64,000 nucleotides of DNA from an uncultured Bacteroidota bacterium (GTDB taxonomy: Bacteria > Bacteroidota > Bacteroidia > Bacteroidales > P3): NCBI GenBank assembly GCA_902775135.1, contig CACYKY010000009.1, forward strand, positions 62,001-126,000. The letters are read 5' to 3'. Under the pieces are notes generated by a model. It saw only the letters and a list, made by a program, of their open reading frames with translations, made no database searches and was not told the origin of the DNA. The translations under genes and the position numbers were made by a program. This document shows positions 32,218 to 40,868 of the stretch, piece by piece. Position 1 is the first letter of the stretch, and each line of letters begins with the position of its first letter.

Positions 32218-33531
32218 ATGTTAAGCAAACTATTTGGATTTGACCCCACACAGCACAAAGTGCGTACCGAGATTGTGGCCGGAGTGACCACATTCCTCAC
32301 TATGGCCTATATCCTAGCCGTGAACCCGAGCATCTTCAGTGCGCTGTCCGACAAAGGGATGCCCACCGACGCTGTTTTCACCTCCACGTCGCTCGCCGCC
32401 ATCATTGGCTGCCTGGTCATGGCCTTCTATGCCAAGAAACCCTTTGGTCTGGCACCAGGGATGGGCCTCAACGCCTTCTTCGTCTTCACCGTCTGCCTCG
32501 GAATGGGCTACAACTGGCAGTTCGCCCTGACAGCAGTATTCCTCGAAGGCATCATTTTCATCCTTCTGACCGTCCTCAAAGTGCGTGAGTTGATTGTCGA
32601 TGCCATTCCCAAGGGGATGAAGACAGCCATCAGTGCAGGCATCGGCTTGTATATTGCCTTCATCGGCTTCAAGAACTGTGGCATCGTGGTGGACAACGAG
32701 ACGACATTCGTTGCCCTCGGCAATTTTGGCGACATCAACACCCTGGTAGCCCTCATGGGTATAGCCATCACCAGCGTGCTTATCATTCTTAAGGTGCGCG
32801 GCGGCATCCTGCTGGGAATCCTTGCCACCACGCTCATCGGCATTCCCCTAGGTGTGACCCACTACGAGGGGATGCTGTCCGTTCCGCCGAGCATAGCACC
32901 CATCTTCATGCAGTTCGAGTGGCACAACATATTTACTTGGGACATGCTCGTTGTAGTGTTCACTTTCCTTTTCATCGACATGTTCGACACCATCGGCACT
33001 GTGGTAGGGGTCTCGATGAAGGCCTACAACATAAACGAGGACGGGAAGATCGAGGGTGTGGGAAAAGTGCTGATGGCCGATGCTGTGGCCACCACAGCGG
33101 GAGCCTGCCTTGGCACCTCGACGACAACGACCTATGTGGAGAGCGCCGCCGGTGTAGGCGAGGGTGGTCGCACAGGTATGACAGCCTTCACCATTGCCGT
33201 CTGCTTCGCTCTGTCGCTATTCCTGGCGCCGTTGTTCCTAGCCATTCCCAACCAGGCCACCGGCCCAGCCTTGATTCTAGTAGGCGTGATGATGTGTTCA
33301 GGCATGGCCAAGATTGAGTGGGAGGACTTCAGCGAATCCATCCCCGCATTCTTCACAATGCTTCTCATGCCCCTTTGCTACAGCATCAGCGACGGCATCA
33401 TGATAGGAATCATTGTCTATGTGTTACTTAACGCTTGCACTGGCAAAGCCAACCTAAAGAAAATCAGTCCTACCATGTGGGTGTTGGCGGTGCTCTTTGT
33501 GCTGCGCTATGTGGTCAGGGCCAGCGCCTAG
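32218..33531 (+). CDS. NCS2 family purine permease (guanine/hypoxanthine type)
   Basis: A 437-residue inner-membrane transporter with 12-14 helices in the NCS2 AzgA-like branch. Marks are the N-terminus KVRTEIVAGVTTFLTMAYILAVNP, KPFGLAPGMGLNAFFVFTV, FIDMFDTIGTVVGV and GTSTTTTYVESAAGVGEGGRTGMTA. These substrate-site motifs are typical of guanine/hypoxanthine symporters. The guanine deaminase-like gene at 18.5 kb would act on the imported purine, though it is not linked in an operon. Transcribed with the helicase; it sits between the two halves of the hydrogenase locus. Confidence 0.93.
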   Translation: MLSKLFGFDPTQHKVRTEIVAGVTTFLTMAYILAVNPSIFSALSDKGMPTDAVFTSTSLAAIIGCLVMAFYAKKPFGLAPGMGLNAFFVFTVCLGMGYNWQFALTAVFLEGIIFILLTVLKVRELIVDAIPKGMKTAISAGIGLYIAFIGFKNCGIVVDNETTFVALGNFGDINTLVALMGIAITSVLIILKVRGGILLGILATTLIGIPLGVTHYEGMLSVPPSIAPIFMQFEWHNIFTWDMLVVVFTFLFIDMFDTIGTVVGVSMKAYNINEDGKIEGVGKVLMADAVATTAGACLGTSTTTTYVESAAGVGEGGRTGMTAFTIAVCFALSLFLAPLFLAIPNQATGPALILVGVMMCSGMAKIEWEDFSESIPAFFTMLLMPLCYSISDGIMIGIIVYVLLNACTGKANLKKISPTMWVLAVLFVLRYVVRASA

Positions 33532-33592
33532 CGACTGGATGTCATCCCTGAATTCTTCCCTGGCCATGCCGATGGGTGGGACCAAAAACTTT

Positions 33593-34954
33593 TCACACCT
33601 CTATCTCACCGCTGATGCGGTCATCGCCCCAAACGGAGTACATGTTCGACCGTCCCTCGTTGAGCGTCATTTTCCCTTCCTGCTCCAGGTGGAGGCGGTA
33701 GAAGACACAGCGGTGCAAGTCGGCCCGGCCGCACACCACGTCGGTGGCGAAAGCCTCGCAGGTGGGAGCGCCGCACACGCCGCAGTCGATCTGTGGCAGG
33801 TGCACCTTCATTTTCTCGATTTTCTCCATTTTCTCCAGTGCCTTTGCGATATTTTCATCGAGCACCATCATCGAGCGGGGCTCCACCTCGTCCACCAACG
33901 AATGCTCAATCAAATAGTCGCGATATTTCTCCATTTCGCGGTCGCGGGCCATCTCGCCGTTGCGTTCGCGCTCCGCGGCCTTGCGGGCACGGGCATACAT
34001 GCGCTCGCCGCAGAGGAAACGGTTGTCCACCGAAAGCAGTGCGCCGGCGCAGCTTTGGTCGCAAGCCCTTAGTTCGAGGAACTCCACGCCCTCCACTTCG
34101 TCATTCTCCAGTTTGTCCAGAAAGTCCATCACATTCTCGATGCCGTCGATGGAATAGGAGCGCTTGGCAGTGCAGATGCGACGCTCACCGTTGGTCAACG
34201 TAGAGAGCACCGCGTCGGCCGAAAGGCGCTGACGTGTCAGAGGCTTGTATTGGTGATTCTTCCCCATGTCCTTGATGTGCTTGTAGACACGGTTATAAAG
34301 CAGGTTCATATTGATGACACCATCGATGAGGCTCTTCTCCTCACCCACGGGAGCCTTCACTGCCGACACCTTGGCGGCGCAGGGAGTGATGTAGAAGAGA
34401 CCTATCTCCTCGCGCGGGATACCACGACTCTGCAGTTCTTCTAGGGCATACATGGCGCTAATGTCCAGTGGCACTTTGATGGGCAGGATATTCTCGGTAA
34501 GCGAAGGATATTTGATTTGTATCAATCGCACAATGGCTGGGCAGAACGAGGAGATGAACGGTCGCACGTCAGGGTGCTCGCGGGCATATTTTTCTTTGGC
34601 ATCCTTATAAATCATAGCGGCGCTCTCCACCTCCATCACATGTGCAAATCCCAGTTCCTGCAACGACGCATAGACACGCGAGACGCTGATGTCATCGGGA
34701 AACTGACCCATAAAGACTGCGGGTAGGAGTGCAACAGAGTGGCTGTAGCGATGGATAGCCTCGAAATCGTCGTCCTTGATGCTGATAGCCTGCGAGGGGC
34801 ATACCTCGTAGCACTTGCCACAGTCGATGCAGCGATGCTCCTGGATTTCGGCCTTGCCACCGAAGATGCGGATGGCTTCTGTCGGGCATATCTTCATGCA
34901 CCGTGAGCATCCGATGCATCGTCCCTCCTCAATCTGTAAAGCGTGGTAAAACAT
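33593..34954 (-). CDS. Sensory-type [FeFe]-hydrogenase-like protein (HydS-like)
   Basis: A 453-residue protein. It has two N-terminal [4Fe-4S] sites (CIGCSRCMKICP at 13-24, CIDCGKCYEVCP at 42-53) and an H-cluster-like domain with altered motifs: L1 SSFCPAI (135-141), L2 TPCAAK (190-195), L3 RACDQSCAGA (296-305). A C-terminal Fes-type [4Fe-4S] module follows (CGVCGAPTC at 391-399, then Cys408 and 416). One of two L1 cysteines and the L2 methionine are missing, as in group D/HydS proteins. The PAS domain of classical HydS is absent. It follows DRTGG and anti-sigma-like genes, as in other hydrogenase loci; a regulatory (H2- or redox-sensing) role is inferred. The open frame continues to 35290, but ATG 34954 is the first sensible start. 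Confidence 0.88.
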   Translation of the reverse strand: MFYHALQIEEGRCIGCSRCMKICPTEAIRIFGGKAEIQEHRCIDCGKCYEVCPSQAISIKDDDFEAIHRYSHSVALLPAVFMGQFPDDISVSRVYASLQELGFAHVMEVESAAMIYKDAKEKYAREHPDVRPFISSFCPAIVRLIQIKYPSLTENILPIKVPLDISAMYALEELQSRGIPREEIGLFYITPCAAKVSAVKAPVGEEKSLIDGVINMNLLYNRVYKHIKDMGKNHQYKPLTRQRLSADAVLSTLTNGERRICTAKRSYSIDGIENVMDFLDKLENDEVEGVEFLELRACDQSCAGALLSVDNRFLCGERMYARARKAAERERNGEMARDREMEKYRDYLIEHSLVDEVEPRSMMVLDENIAKALEKMEKIEKMKVHLPQIDCGVCGAPTCEAFATDVVCGRADLHRCVFYRLHLEQEGKMTLNEGRSNMYSVWGDDRISGEIEV

Positions 34955-35003
34955 CTCTTGGTTGTTTGGTTGTTTGATTGCGTGAATGCCAGCATTGACG
35001 CAT

Positions 35004-35420
35004 TCAAGCATTGAAATTGACTTCCATCTCGACGGTGGTGCCCACTCCGACCTCGGAGGTAACGTTGAGTTTGTCGACATTCTTTTGCATGTTGGGCAAT
35101 CCCATACCGGCGCCGAAACCCATGTCGCGCACCTCGGGACGAGCCGTACTATGGCCCTCCTCCATGGCCCATGCGATGTCGGGGATGCCAGGTCCCTTGT
35201 CAGCCACCACCATCTTGATTTTGTCGGCATCGATGTCGACGAGCACCTTGCCGCCATAGGCATGGGCAATGGCGTTGACCTCAGCCTCATAAAGGGCTAC
35301 TACCACACGCTTCACCACCTGGGGATTGACATTCAGCTGCTTCAAAGTCTTCTTGACCGAACTCGAAGCCTTACCTGCATTGACAAAATCGCCTTCTATA
35401 ACTGTATATTCCTGATGCAT
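35004..35420 (-). CDS. Anti-sigma-factor-like ATP-binding protein (RsbW/HATPase)
   Basis: A 138-residue GHKL ATPase of the serine-kinase anti-sigma type. N-box: YEAEVNAIAHAYGG; G1: DKGPGIPDIAWAM; G2: GMGLPNMQ. Length and lack of other domains fit RsbW/SpoIIAB-like regulators. It lies between the DRTGG gene (44 bases upstream) and the HydS-like gene (49 bases downstream), an association repeatedly seen in clostridial and Thermotoga-type [FeFe] hydrogenase loci. No sigma factor or anti-anti-sigma gene is present nearby, so its partner is probably the DRTGG or HydS-like protein. Confidence 0.86.
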   Translation of the reverse strand: MHQEYTVIEGDFVNAGKASSSVKKTLKQLNVNPQVVKRVVVALYEAEVNAIAHAYGGKVLVDIDADKIKMVVADKGPGIPDIAWAMEEGHSTARPEVRDMGFGAGMGLPNMQKNVDKLNVTSEVGVGTTVEMEVNFNA

Positions 35421-35464
35421 ATTATTCTTTATTTTAAGGTTCTTGGTGCACCAACGGTCATTCG

Positions 35465-35806
35465 TTAAAACAGTGGTTTCATTCCTGCCTCGTAGAGGAT
35501 GCCGCAGGTTTTAAACATGGAGTAGGGTGTGCAGATGAGTACCATGTCGTTCTCATCGGCCAGCTCTACCATGTCCTCCGTAGGCCGTTTGCCACGGACA
35601 AAAATCACCACCTCGAGATTTGCCATGTCGCAGGTGCGGATGGTCTGGACATTACACAGACCGGTAATTAGCACCGGCGTGTCCTTCAACGTCAGCACAT
35701 CACTCATCAAGTCGGAAGCGAAACAATACTCCTCTTCCCTATCCAGTTTGTCGGAGCCAAGGCCAACCGAGGCGCCAAGTTTGTCTACTATTTCCTGTAA
35801 AGTCAT
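35465..35806 (-). CDS. DRTGG-domain protein
   Basis: A 113-residue stand-alone DRTGG domain (named after the N-terminal part of Hpr kinase and related proteins). Conserved stretches are CFASDLMSDVLTLKDTPVLITG and DMANLEVVIFVRGKRPTEDMVELA. It is first in a three-gene operon with the anti-sigma-like ATPase and HydS-like protein. Such proteins are thought to be sensory or nucleotide-binding; the ligand is unknown. A good promoter (35838-35869) precedes it. Confidence 0.85.
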   Translation of the reverse strand: MTLQEIVDKLGASVGLGSDKLDREEEYCFASDLMSDVLTLKDTPVLITGLCNVQTIRTCDMANLEVVIFVRGKRPTEDMVELADENDMVLICTPYSMFKTCGILYEAGMKPLF

Positions 35807-35837
35807 AATAATTACTGATTATGTAAAGTTTGTGGGT

Positions 35838-35869
35838 GCAAATTTACGAATTATTTTTCATTCCGCAAA
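35838..35869 (-). promoter_or_regulatory. Promoter of the sensory hydrogenase operon
   Basis: On the minus strand TTTG (35869-35866), 19 bases, TAAATTTGC (35846-35838); the ATG at 35806 is 31 bases downstream. Confidence 0.65.
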
Positions 35870-36063
35870 ATTTTATTTAAAATCCGTACGTTTTTCAACG
35901 CCCTCCATCTCGTGTCAAAGGGAGACAAAAGGTATCAAGACCAACATTTCCAATATACTTCTCATATAGCCCTTAAACGTATATATAATAATGAAGGAAA
36001 TAACTGTTGGAGAAGAGTTTGGGTCGATACAATATTTTGAAAAAAAAAGCGTTATAGGGATGA

Positions 36064-36981
36064 ATGGAAAAAATAGAACACCTGAAAAAAGGCGACCGCG
36101 TGGCGCTGGCGGCGCCGGCAAGAGCCGTGAGTCCGGAGGAAATGGCACCTGCCATCGCCATGCTTGAAAGTTGGGGGCTGCAAGTGATTGTACCCGAAGG
36201 CCTCTACGTGCGTCAGGGTCAACTGGCAGGCAGCGACGAACACCGTGCGAGGCTGCTGCAACGGTTGCTAGACGACTTGGAGGTTCGCGCCATCATTTGC
36301 TGCCGTGGCGGCTATGGTACCGTCCGCATCATCGATTGCCTAGATTTCAAGCGTTTTTCCGAGCACCCCAAATGGGTGGTCGGATACAGCGACATCACGG
36401 TGCTGCACAGTCACATCCACAGTACCTTGGGTCTACCGACACTCCATGCCACCATGCCCATCAATATGACAGGTGTTGAAAGCCCAGCCTCCGAAAGCCT
36501 GCGCCGAACGCTCTTCGGCGAAAGGCCTGCAATCGAATGGCAGCTCCCCGACGATGTCCCTGCTGCCGTCCCCTGCCACGTCCTTTCTGCCCCTGTGGTG
36601 GGTGGCAACCTGTCCATACTCTACAGTCTGCTGGGTTCACGCTCGCAGATGGACACCAGAGGGAAGATACTCCTCATCGAAGACCTAGACGAATACCTCT
36701 ACCACATCGACCGCATGATGATGGGCCTCAAGCGCGCCGGAATGCTCGATGGTTTGGCAGCCCTGGTGGTTGGTGGGCTGACAGACATGCACGACAACAG
36801 CATTCCGTTTGGACGCACAGCGCAGCAAATCGTGCTCGACGCCGTAGAGGAGTACAATTACCCTGTCTGCTTCGGTGCCCCATTTGGACACTTGGGAAAC
36901 AGCAACTTAGCACTGCCCTTGGGAGTAAAATGCACGCTCGAAGTCTCCAATTCAAAAAAATGTCGTATCTTTGCACCCTGA
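36064..36981 (+). CDS. LD-carboxypeptidase (peptidase S66), cytosolic
   Basis: A 305-residue S66 peptidase without a signal peptide, so cytosolic murein-tetrapeptide LD-carboxypeptidase is the best guess. Motifs: LKKGDRVALAAPARAVS, VRAIICCRGGYGTVRIID, KWVVGYSDITVLHSHI (nucleophile region), VVGGNLSILYSLLGS, LLIEDLDEYLYHIDRMM (Glu) and PFGHLGNSNLALPLG (His). It is first of a run of four tightly packed envelope genes: the next start follows its stop directly, with no spacer. Confidence 0.92.
   Translation: MEKIEHLKKGDRVALAAPARAVSPEEMAPAIAMLESWGLQVIVPEGLYVRQGQLAGSDEHRARLLQRLLDDLEVRAIICCRGGYGTVRIIDCLDFKRFSEHPKWVVGYSDITVLHSHIHSTLGLPTLHATMPINMTGVESPASESLRRTLFGERPAIEWQLPDDVPAAVPCHVLSAPVVGGNLSILYSLLGSRSQMDTRGKILLIEDLDEYLYHIDRMMMGLKRAGMLDGLAALVVGGLTDMHDNSIPFGRTAQQIVLDAVEEYNYPVCFGAPFGHLGNSNLALPLGVKCTLEVSNSKKCRIFAP
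36966..36974 (+). promoter_or_regulatory. Possible internal promoter at the end of the S66 gene
   Basis: TATCTTTGC exactly matches the -7 consensus and ends 7 bases before the ATG at 36982, so a transcript would be leaderless. It is inside the coding region of the S66 gene and may be fortuitous. Confidence 0.3.
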
Positions 36982-38310
36982 ATGCTACTGATATATGTTC
37001 CTAAACTCACCAATCGGCTGGGATACACGCTGAAAGTAATTTTCAACCACCTGCTCAAAGCCGAATACAGCATCACCACCGACGAGGAATACTTCCTGAA
37101 ATGGGGCGAAGCCAAGTTGAGTTATGGTCCCAAGCGACAGGGCGACAGCACCTTCATCAAGGCCTGCCCACTACTCTTCCAGACCACCATCGAAGAGCAA
37201 GAGCCGCACCCCGAATGCCGAAACGGACAATGGACACTCTATCCTGTATACGGACGCGACCTGGACTTCGACTTTGACATCCTTGCAGCCACCTTCTTCA
37301 TGGTAACACGCTACGAAGAATACCTGCCGCACCGCGAGGACGAACACGGACGATTCTGTGCCGAAGAGAGCCTGGCGTGGAAGGCGGGCTTCCTGGACCA
37401 GCCCGTTGTGGACCAATGGGCACGCCTGATACGCAGAAAGATAACCGAGAGGTTCCCCAAATACGAATGGTCTAAGCAGCTATACACATTCGTGCAGACG
37501 GTGGACATCGACGCCGCATGGCGTTACCTGCACAAAGGCACCTTCCGCACCCTTGTCGGCATGGCTCGCGACCTCTTCTCACGACACCAGCCGGACGAGG
37601 TGCTACGACGCATTAAGGTACTGATGCACAAGGAAGAAGATCCATACGACACCTTTGACTACATCATCGACCTCCACAAACGCACCCCGGGTTCGTACCT
37701 GCTGTTTTTCGTGTTGCTGGCAGACTATGGACAAAACGACAAACCCGCCTCCTACCTCAACCGCCATACACGCGAACTGGTACAACATCTAGGCGACTAC
37801 GCCAAAATGGGCCTCCATCCGGGTTACCAATCGCTTGAGCAGCCCATAAAACTCGACTCCGAAAAGAAACGCCTCGAGGCCATCATCCATCGCATGGTAG
37901 TCCGAGGACGCTACCACTTCCTGCGGCTGCAGCTCCCACGCTCTTACCGCATCCTTCAGCATGCAGGCATAAGACACGACTACACTATGGGGTACGCCGA
38001 CGTTGTGGGCTTCCGCGCCGGTATCAGCGTTCCCTACCCTTTCTATGACTTGGAACGCGACCATGAAAACGACTTGTTAATACACCCCTTCTGTGTCATG
38101 GACACAACCCTGAAGAAATATCTCCGCAAGAGCCCCGACGAAGGCCTATCGGAATACAAAAAATTAATCGACCGCGTGCGCGAAGTGGACGGTTCCTTCT
38201 GCTGCATCGTCCACAACCAGAACCTCAACGAACTGGACGGATGGGCCGGATGGAAGGAAACCTACGAGAAGATGGTGGAATACGCTGGAAACAAACAAGT
38301 AACGACATGA
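36982..38310 (+). CDS. Polysaccharide deacetylase-like protein (DUF7033 type)
   Basis: A 442-residue cytosolic protein found in Bacteroidetes. Residues 1-160 form a DUF7033-like N-terminal region (LIYVPKLTNRLGYTLKVIFN, DILAATFFMVTRYEEYLP). The C-terminal 280 residues look like a NodB-type polysaccharide deacetylase barrel: FVQTVDIDAAWRY holds the metal-binding Asp, MGLHPGYQS corresponds to the usual H-P-G motif, and YTMGYADVVGFRAGISVPYPFYD is typical. Proteins of this kind act in surface polysaccharide or cell-wall pathways. The gene begins directly after the S66 stop codon and overlaps kdsC by 4 bases. Confidence 0.8.
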   Translation: MLLIYVPKLTNRLGYTLKVIFNHLLKAEYSITTDEEYFLKWGEAKLSYGPKRQGDSTFIKACPLLFQTTIEEQEPHPECRNGQWTLYPVYGRDLDFDFDILAATFFMVTRYEEYLPHREDEHGRFCAEESLAWKAGFLDQPVVDQWARLIRRKITERFPKYEWSKQLYTFVQTVDIDAAWRYLHKGTFRTLVGMARDLFSRHQPDEVLRRIKVLMHKEEDPYDTFDYIIDLHKRTPGSYLLFFVLLADYGQNDKPASYLNRHTRELVQHLGDYAKMGLHPGYQSLEQPIKLDSEKKRLEAIIHRMVVRGRYHFLRLQLPRSYRILQHAGIRHDYTMGYADVVGFRAGISVPYPFYDLERDHENDLLIHPFCVMDTTLKKYLRKSPDEGLSEYKKLIDRVREVDGSFCCIVHNQNLNELDGWAGWKETYEKMVEYAGNKQVTT

Positions 38311-38828
38311 TAAACTACAAGGAGAAACTGGCTCCGGTGAAAGCGTTCGTCTTCGACTTTGACGGAGTGATGACCAACGGCGACGTGTGGACGTATGGCG
38401 ATGGTGAGACTGTGCGCTGCGGGAACATCAAAGACGGCTTCGCCATCCAGTATGCCGTGAAAAAAGGCTACACTATAGCGGTGATTTCCGGTGCAACGTC
38501 GAAAAGCATCGACAACCGCATGCGTTCGCTCGGCGTGGAGCAGGTGTTCACAGGCTGTGGCGACAAAATCAAAACCTACGAGAAATTCCTGGCCGACAAT
38601 GGGTTGATTGACAAACAGGTGCTTTATATGGGCGACGACCTGCCGGACTATCCGCTGCTGAAAAGGGCAGGCGTTGCCACATGCCCCGCCGATGCGGCGG
38701 AGGAGGTCAAGACCATTGCAGACTACATCTCTCTCCAACCCGGAGGCAAGGGTTGTGTGCGCGACGTCATAGAGCAGGTACTCCGCCTACATGGCAATTG
38801 GTTTCACGAAGACGCTGTAGTATGGTAG
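38307..38828 (+). CDS. kdsC: 3-deoxy-D-manno-octulosonate 8-phosphate phosphatase KdsC
   Basis: A 173-residue HAD-family phosphatase of the small, cap-less KdsC type. Motif I is FDFDGVMTNGDVW (two Asp), motif II IAVISGATSK, a conserved Lys lies in GCGDKIKTYE and motif IV is YMGDDLPDYPLLKRAG. It releases phosphate from KDO-8-phosphate for lipopolysaccharide core synthesis. Its ATG overlaps the previous stop by 4 bases and its own stop overlaps the rlpA start by 7 bases. The longer open frame from 38241 is not supported by the family. Confidence 0.92.
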   Translation: MINYKEKLAPVKAFVFDFDGVMTNGDVWTYGDGETVRCGNIKDGFAIQYAVKKGYTIAVISGATSKSIDNRMRSLGVEQVFTGCGDKIKTYEKFLADNGLIDKQVLYMGDDLPDYPLLKRAGVATCPADAAEEVKTIADYISLQPGGKGCVRDVIEQVLRLHGNWFHEDAVVW

Positions 38829-39610
38829 GAATCAGAGCAATATCCGTATTGACAATAACATTGGCAATGCACCTGACGGTAGCGGGGCAGAACTATGACG
38901 TAAACGACACGGTGACAGAATATCCCCTGAAGGGGACCTACTACCACAACAAATTCGAAGGGCGCAAGACCGCCTGCGGAGAGATCTTCGACCAAAACCT
39001 CTTCACTGCCGCTCACTGGAAAATCAAGATGGGCACCTATGTGATGGTAACCAACAGGAACTCTGGACTTCAAGTAATTGTCAAAATCAACGACCGATGT
39101 CCCAAACATGGCGTGCTCGACATGACCCACCGAGCTGCCAACGCAATCGGAATCAAAGGCTGTCAGCCCGTGACTGTGCGCATACTGCCCCCTGGCTACG
39201 AATCACGCTGCACTGCCCAGGACGCTCAGTTCGACTCGGTAAGTTCCCGGTTTGCCTCGGGGAAATACGCATTGGGTGCCACCGTCGAGAAACCCACCCC
39301 CTCAGCTCAGGCAAACGTCTCCAAGGGTAAAAAGACAAAAGTTCCAGCACATGCATCTGAAAAACAGAAAGGAAACTCACAAGGAGAGCACTACAACCTG
39401 ATTCTAGGCACCGTCCAAAGCCACGGTGAGGCCTTCGAAATGATACAAAAACTTCCCGAGCCATATCAGGATCGCACACTCATCGACTCGACCGACAGCG
39501 AAACCATCACACTCATCTTGGAAGTGAACCTTGAAAAGAAGAAAGCACAGGAACTCAACAGGGCATTGAAACACACCTTCCAAGACTGCCAAATCACCCC
39601 ATCAAAATGA
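38822..39610 (+). CDS. rlpA: RlpA-like septal ring lytic transglycosylase
   Basis: A 262-residue exported protein: a signal peptide (MVGIRAISVLTITLAMHLTVAGQ), a double-psi beta-barrel domain typical of RlpA (GTYYHNKFEGRKTACGEIFDQN, FTAAHWKIKMGTYVMVTN, IVKINDRCPKHGVLDMTHRAANAIG) and a basic linker. A C-terminal region of about 70 residues resembles a SPOR domain (YNLILGTVQSHGEAFEMIQ). RlpA proteins cleave naked glycan strands at division septa. Start ATG 38822 overlaps the kdsC stop by 7 bases. Confidence 0.88.
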   Translation: MVGIRAISVLTITLAMHLTVAGQNYDVNDTVTEYPLKGTYYHNKFEGRKTACGEIFDQNLFTAAHWKIKMGTYVMVTNRNSGLQVIVKINDRCPKHGVLDMTHRAANAIGIKGCQPVTVRILPPGYESRCTAQDAQFDSVSSRFASGKYALGATVEKPTPSAQANVSKGKKTKVPAHASEKQKGNSQGEHYNLILGTVQSHGEAFEMIQKLPEPYQDRTLIDSTDSETITLILEVNLEKKKAQELNRALKHTFQDCQITPSK

Positions 39611-39635
39611 AAAAATTAAAAAAAAATTAGATTTT

Positions 39636-39669
39636 TTTGCACTATTTAAATAATTATTATTATCTTTGC
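39636..39669 (+). promoter_or_regulatory. Promoter of the T9SS operon
   Basis: TTTG at 39636-39639, 21 bases, TATCTTTGC at 39661-39669; the porP start at 39746 leaves a leader of about 70 bases. Confidence 0.7.
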
Positions 39670-39745
39670 ACAATCAATTTCAACCTAAAAAGCATTGGGA
39701 GAAATTGACCTTAAAACTATATAAAACGATAAAAAACAAGCCGTT

Positions 39746-40789
39746 GTGGCAAAACTAAATAGACAGAGAAACGAACATTGGGCACCCAAAATAGTGTCAT
39801 TTTTGGTAATAATGATGCTATTTTCCTCCGTTTGTAGGGCACAAAACGAAGGTCAGTATACCCATTTTATGTTCAATCGTCTCAGCTATAACCCAGCATA
39901 TGCCGGTAGTTCGGGAGCCATTTCCTTCACCCTCCTTTACAACAACCAGTGGCTCGGCCTGGACCTTCAGGCGCCTCTGCCTGGAATTGACGCTGGAACC
40001 ACCCCTGTAAACTACCTCTTCTCGTTTGACATGCCCATCCGTTGGTTGCATGGCGGTGTTGGTCTGATTTTCAACTCGCAGTCAATAGGTTATCATAACA
40101 ACACAACCATAGATATCGACTATGCATTCCGTCTGTATTGGGGACCTGGCAACCTCGCCGCTGCTGTCGAGGCCAACCTTTACAGTTTCGGTTTCAACAC
40201 CACCAACCTCTATGGTTGTGATGACCTAACAGGCGACATACACAATCCTTCTGGAAATGCCGGCGATCCTGCGGTGAGCGGACAAGACCTTTCGGACTTC
40301 ATGATAGACGTGTCGACGGGCCTTTACTATCAGGTGCCGGGCGAATGGTACGCCAGTCTCTCGGTGAAGAATCTGTTGGGATCGCACAGCGATAAACTGA
40401 ACTACGAGAACGCACGCACCGTCTACGTGATGGGTGGTTACGAATACCAGTTCCCCTACAATCCATCATTCAAATTTAAACCGTCGGTGCTTGTGAAAGG
40501 CGCCAGCATGTCGGTGTGGCAAGCTGAGGCAGCCATGATTGTGGACTACGACAACGCATTCTGGGGCGGTCTGGGCTATCGTATCCGCGATGCCTTCACC
40601 TTCATGGCAGGAGTCACCTGGAAATGGCTCAAGATCGGTATGGCATATGACCTCACCACTTCGAAATTGGGCTATATGAAACCAGGCCGAAGCCTGGGTA
40701 CCATAGAGGTGTTTGTCAACGGAAGTTTCCGCATCGACATCCCAAAACACAAGCCGACCGTCTCGGGCAATACACGTCTGACTCGATAA
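39746..40789 (+). CDS. porP: Type IX secretion system PorP/SprF family membrane protein
   Basis: A 347-residue outer-membrane beta-barrel of the PorP/SprF family. The signal peptide ends at VCRAQ and the mature N-terminus is EGQYTHFMFNRLSYNPAYAGS, the family hallmark. The start is a GTG at 39746 (GCA AAA CTA follows); later in-frame ATGs would truncate the signal peptide. PorP/SprF proteins partner the GldKLMN core and, in some systems, anchor PorE or secreted adhesins. It is first gene of the T9SS operon, 79 bases before gldK. Confidence 0.93.
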   Translation: MAKLNRQRNEHWAPKIVSFLVIMMLFSSVCRAQNEGQYTHFMFNRLSYNPAYAGSSGAISFTLLYNNQWLGLDLQAPLPGIDAGTTPVNYLFSFDMPIRWLHGGVGLIFNSQSIGYHNNTTIDIDYAFRLYWGPGNLAAAVEANLYSFGFNTTNLYGCDDLTGDIHNPSGNAGDPAVSGQDLSDFMIDVSTGLYYQVPGEWYASLSVKNLLGSHSDKLNYENARTVYVMGGYEYQFPYNPSFKFKPSVLVKGASMSVWQAEAAMIVDYDNAFWGGLGYRIRDAFTFMAGVTWKWLKIGMAYDLTTSKLGYMKPGRSLGTIEVFVNGSFRIDIPKHKPTVSGNTRLTR

Positions 40790-40868
40790 TATAATAATTA
40801 AGAATTCATAAATAAAATGAAACTTTTTTGATAATAATCCGTTTAAGAATAAATAAAACATTGACAAT

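Noticed and set aside
36966..36981. Strong promoter-like box as proof of an independent operon at 36982
   Set aside because: Only the -7 element is convincing and it encodes conserved C-terminal residues of the S66 gene; kept as a low-confidence feature only.
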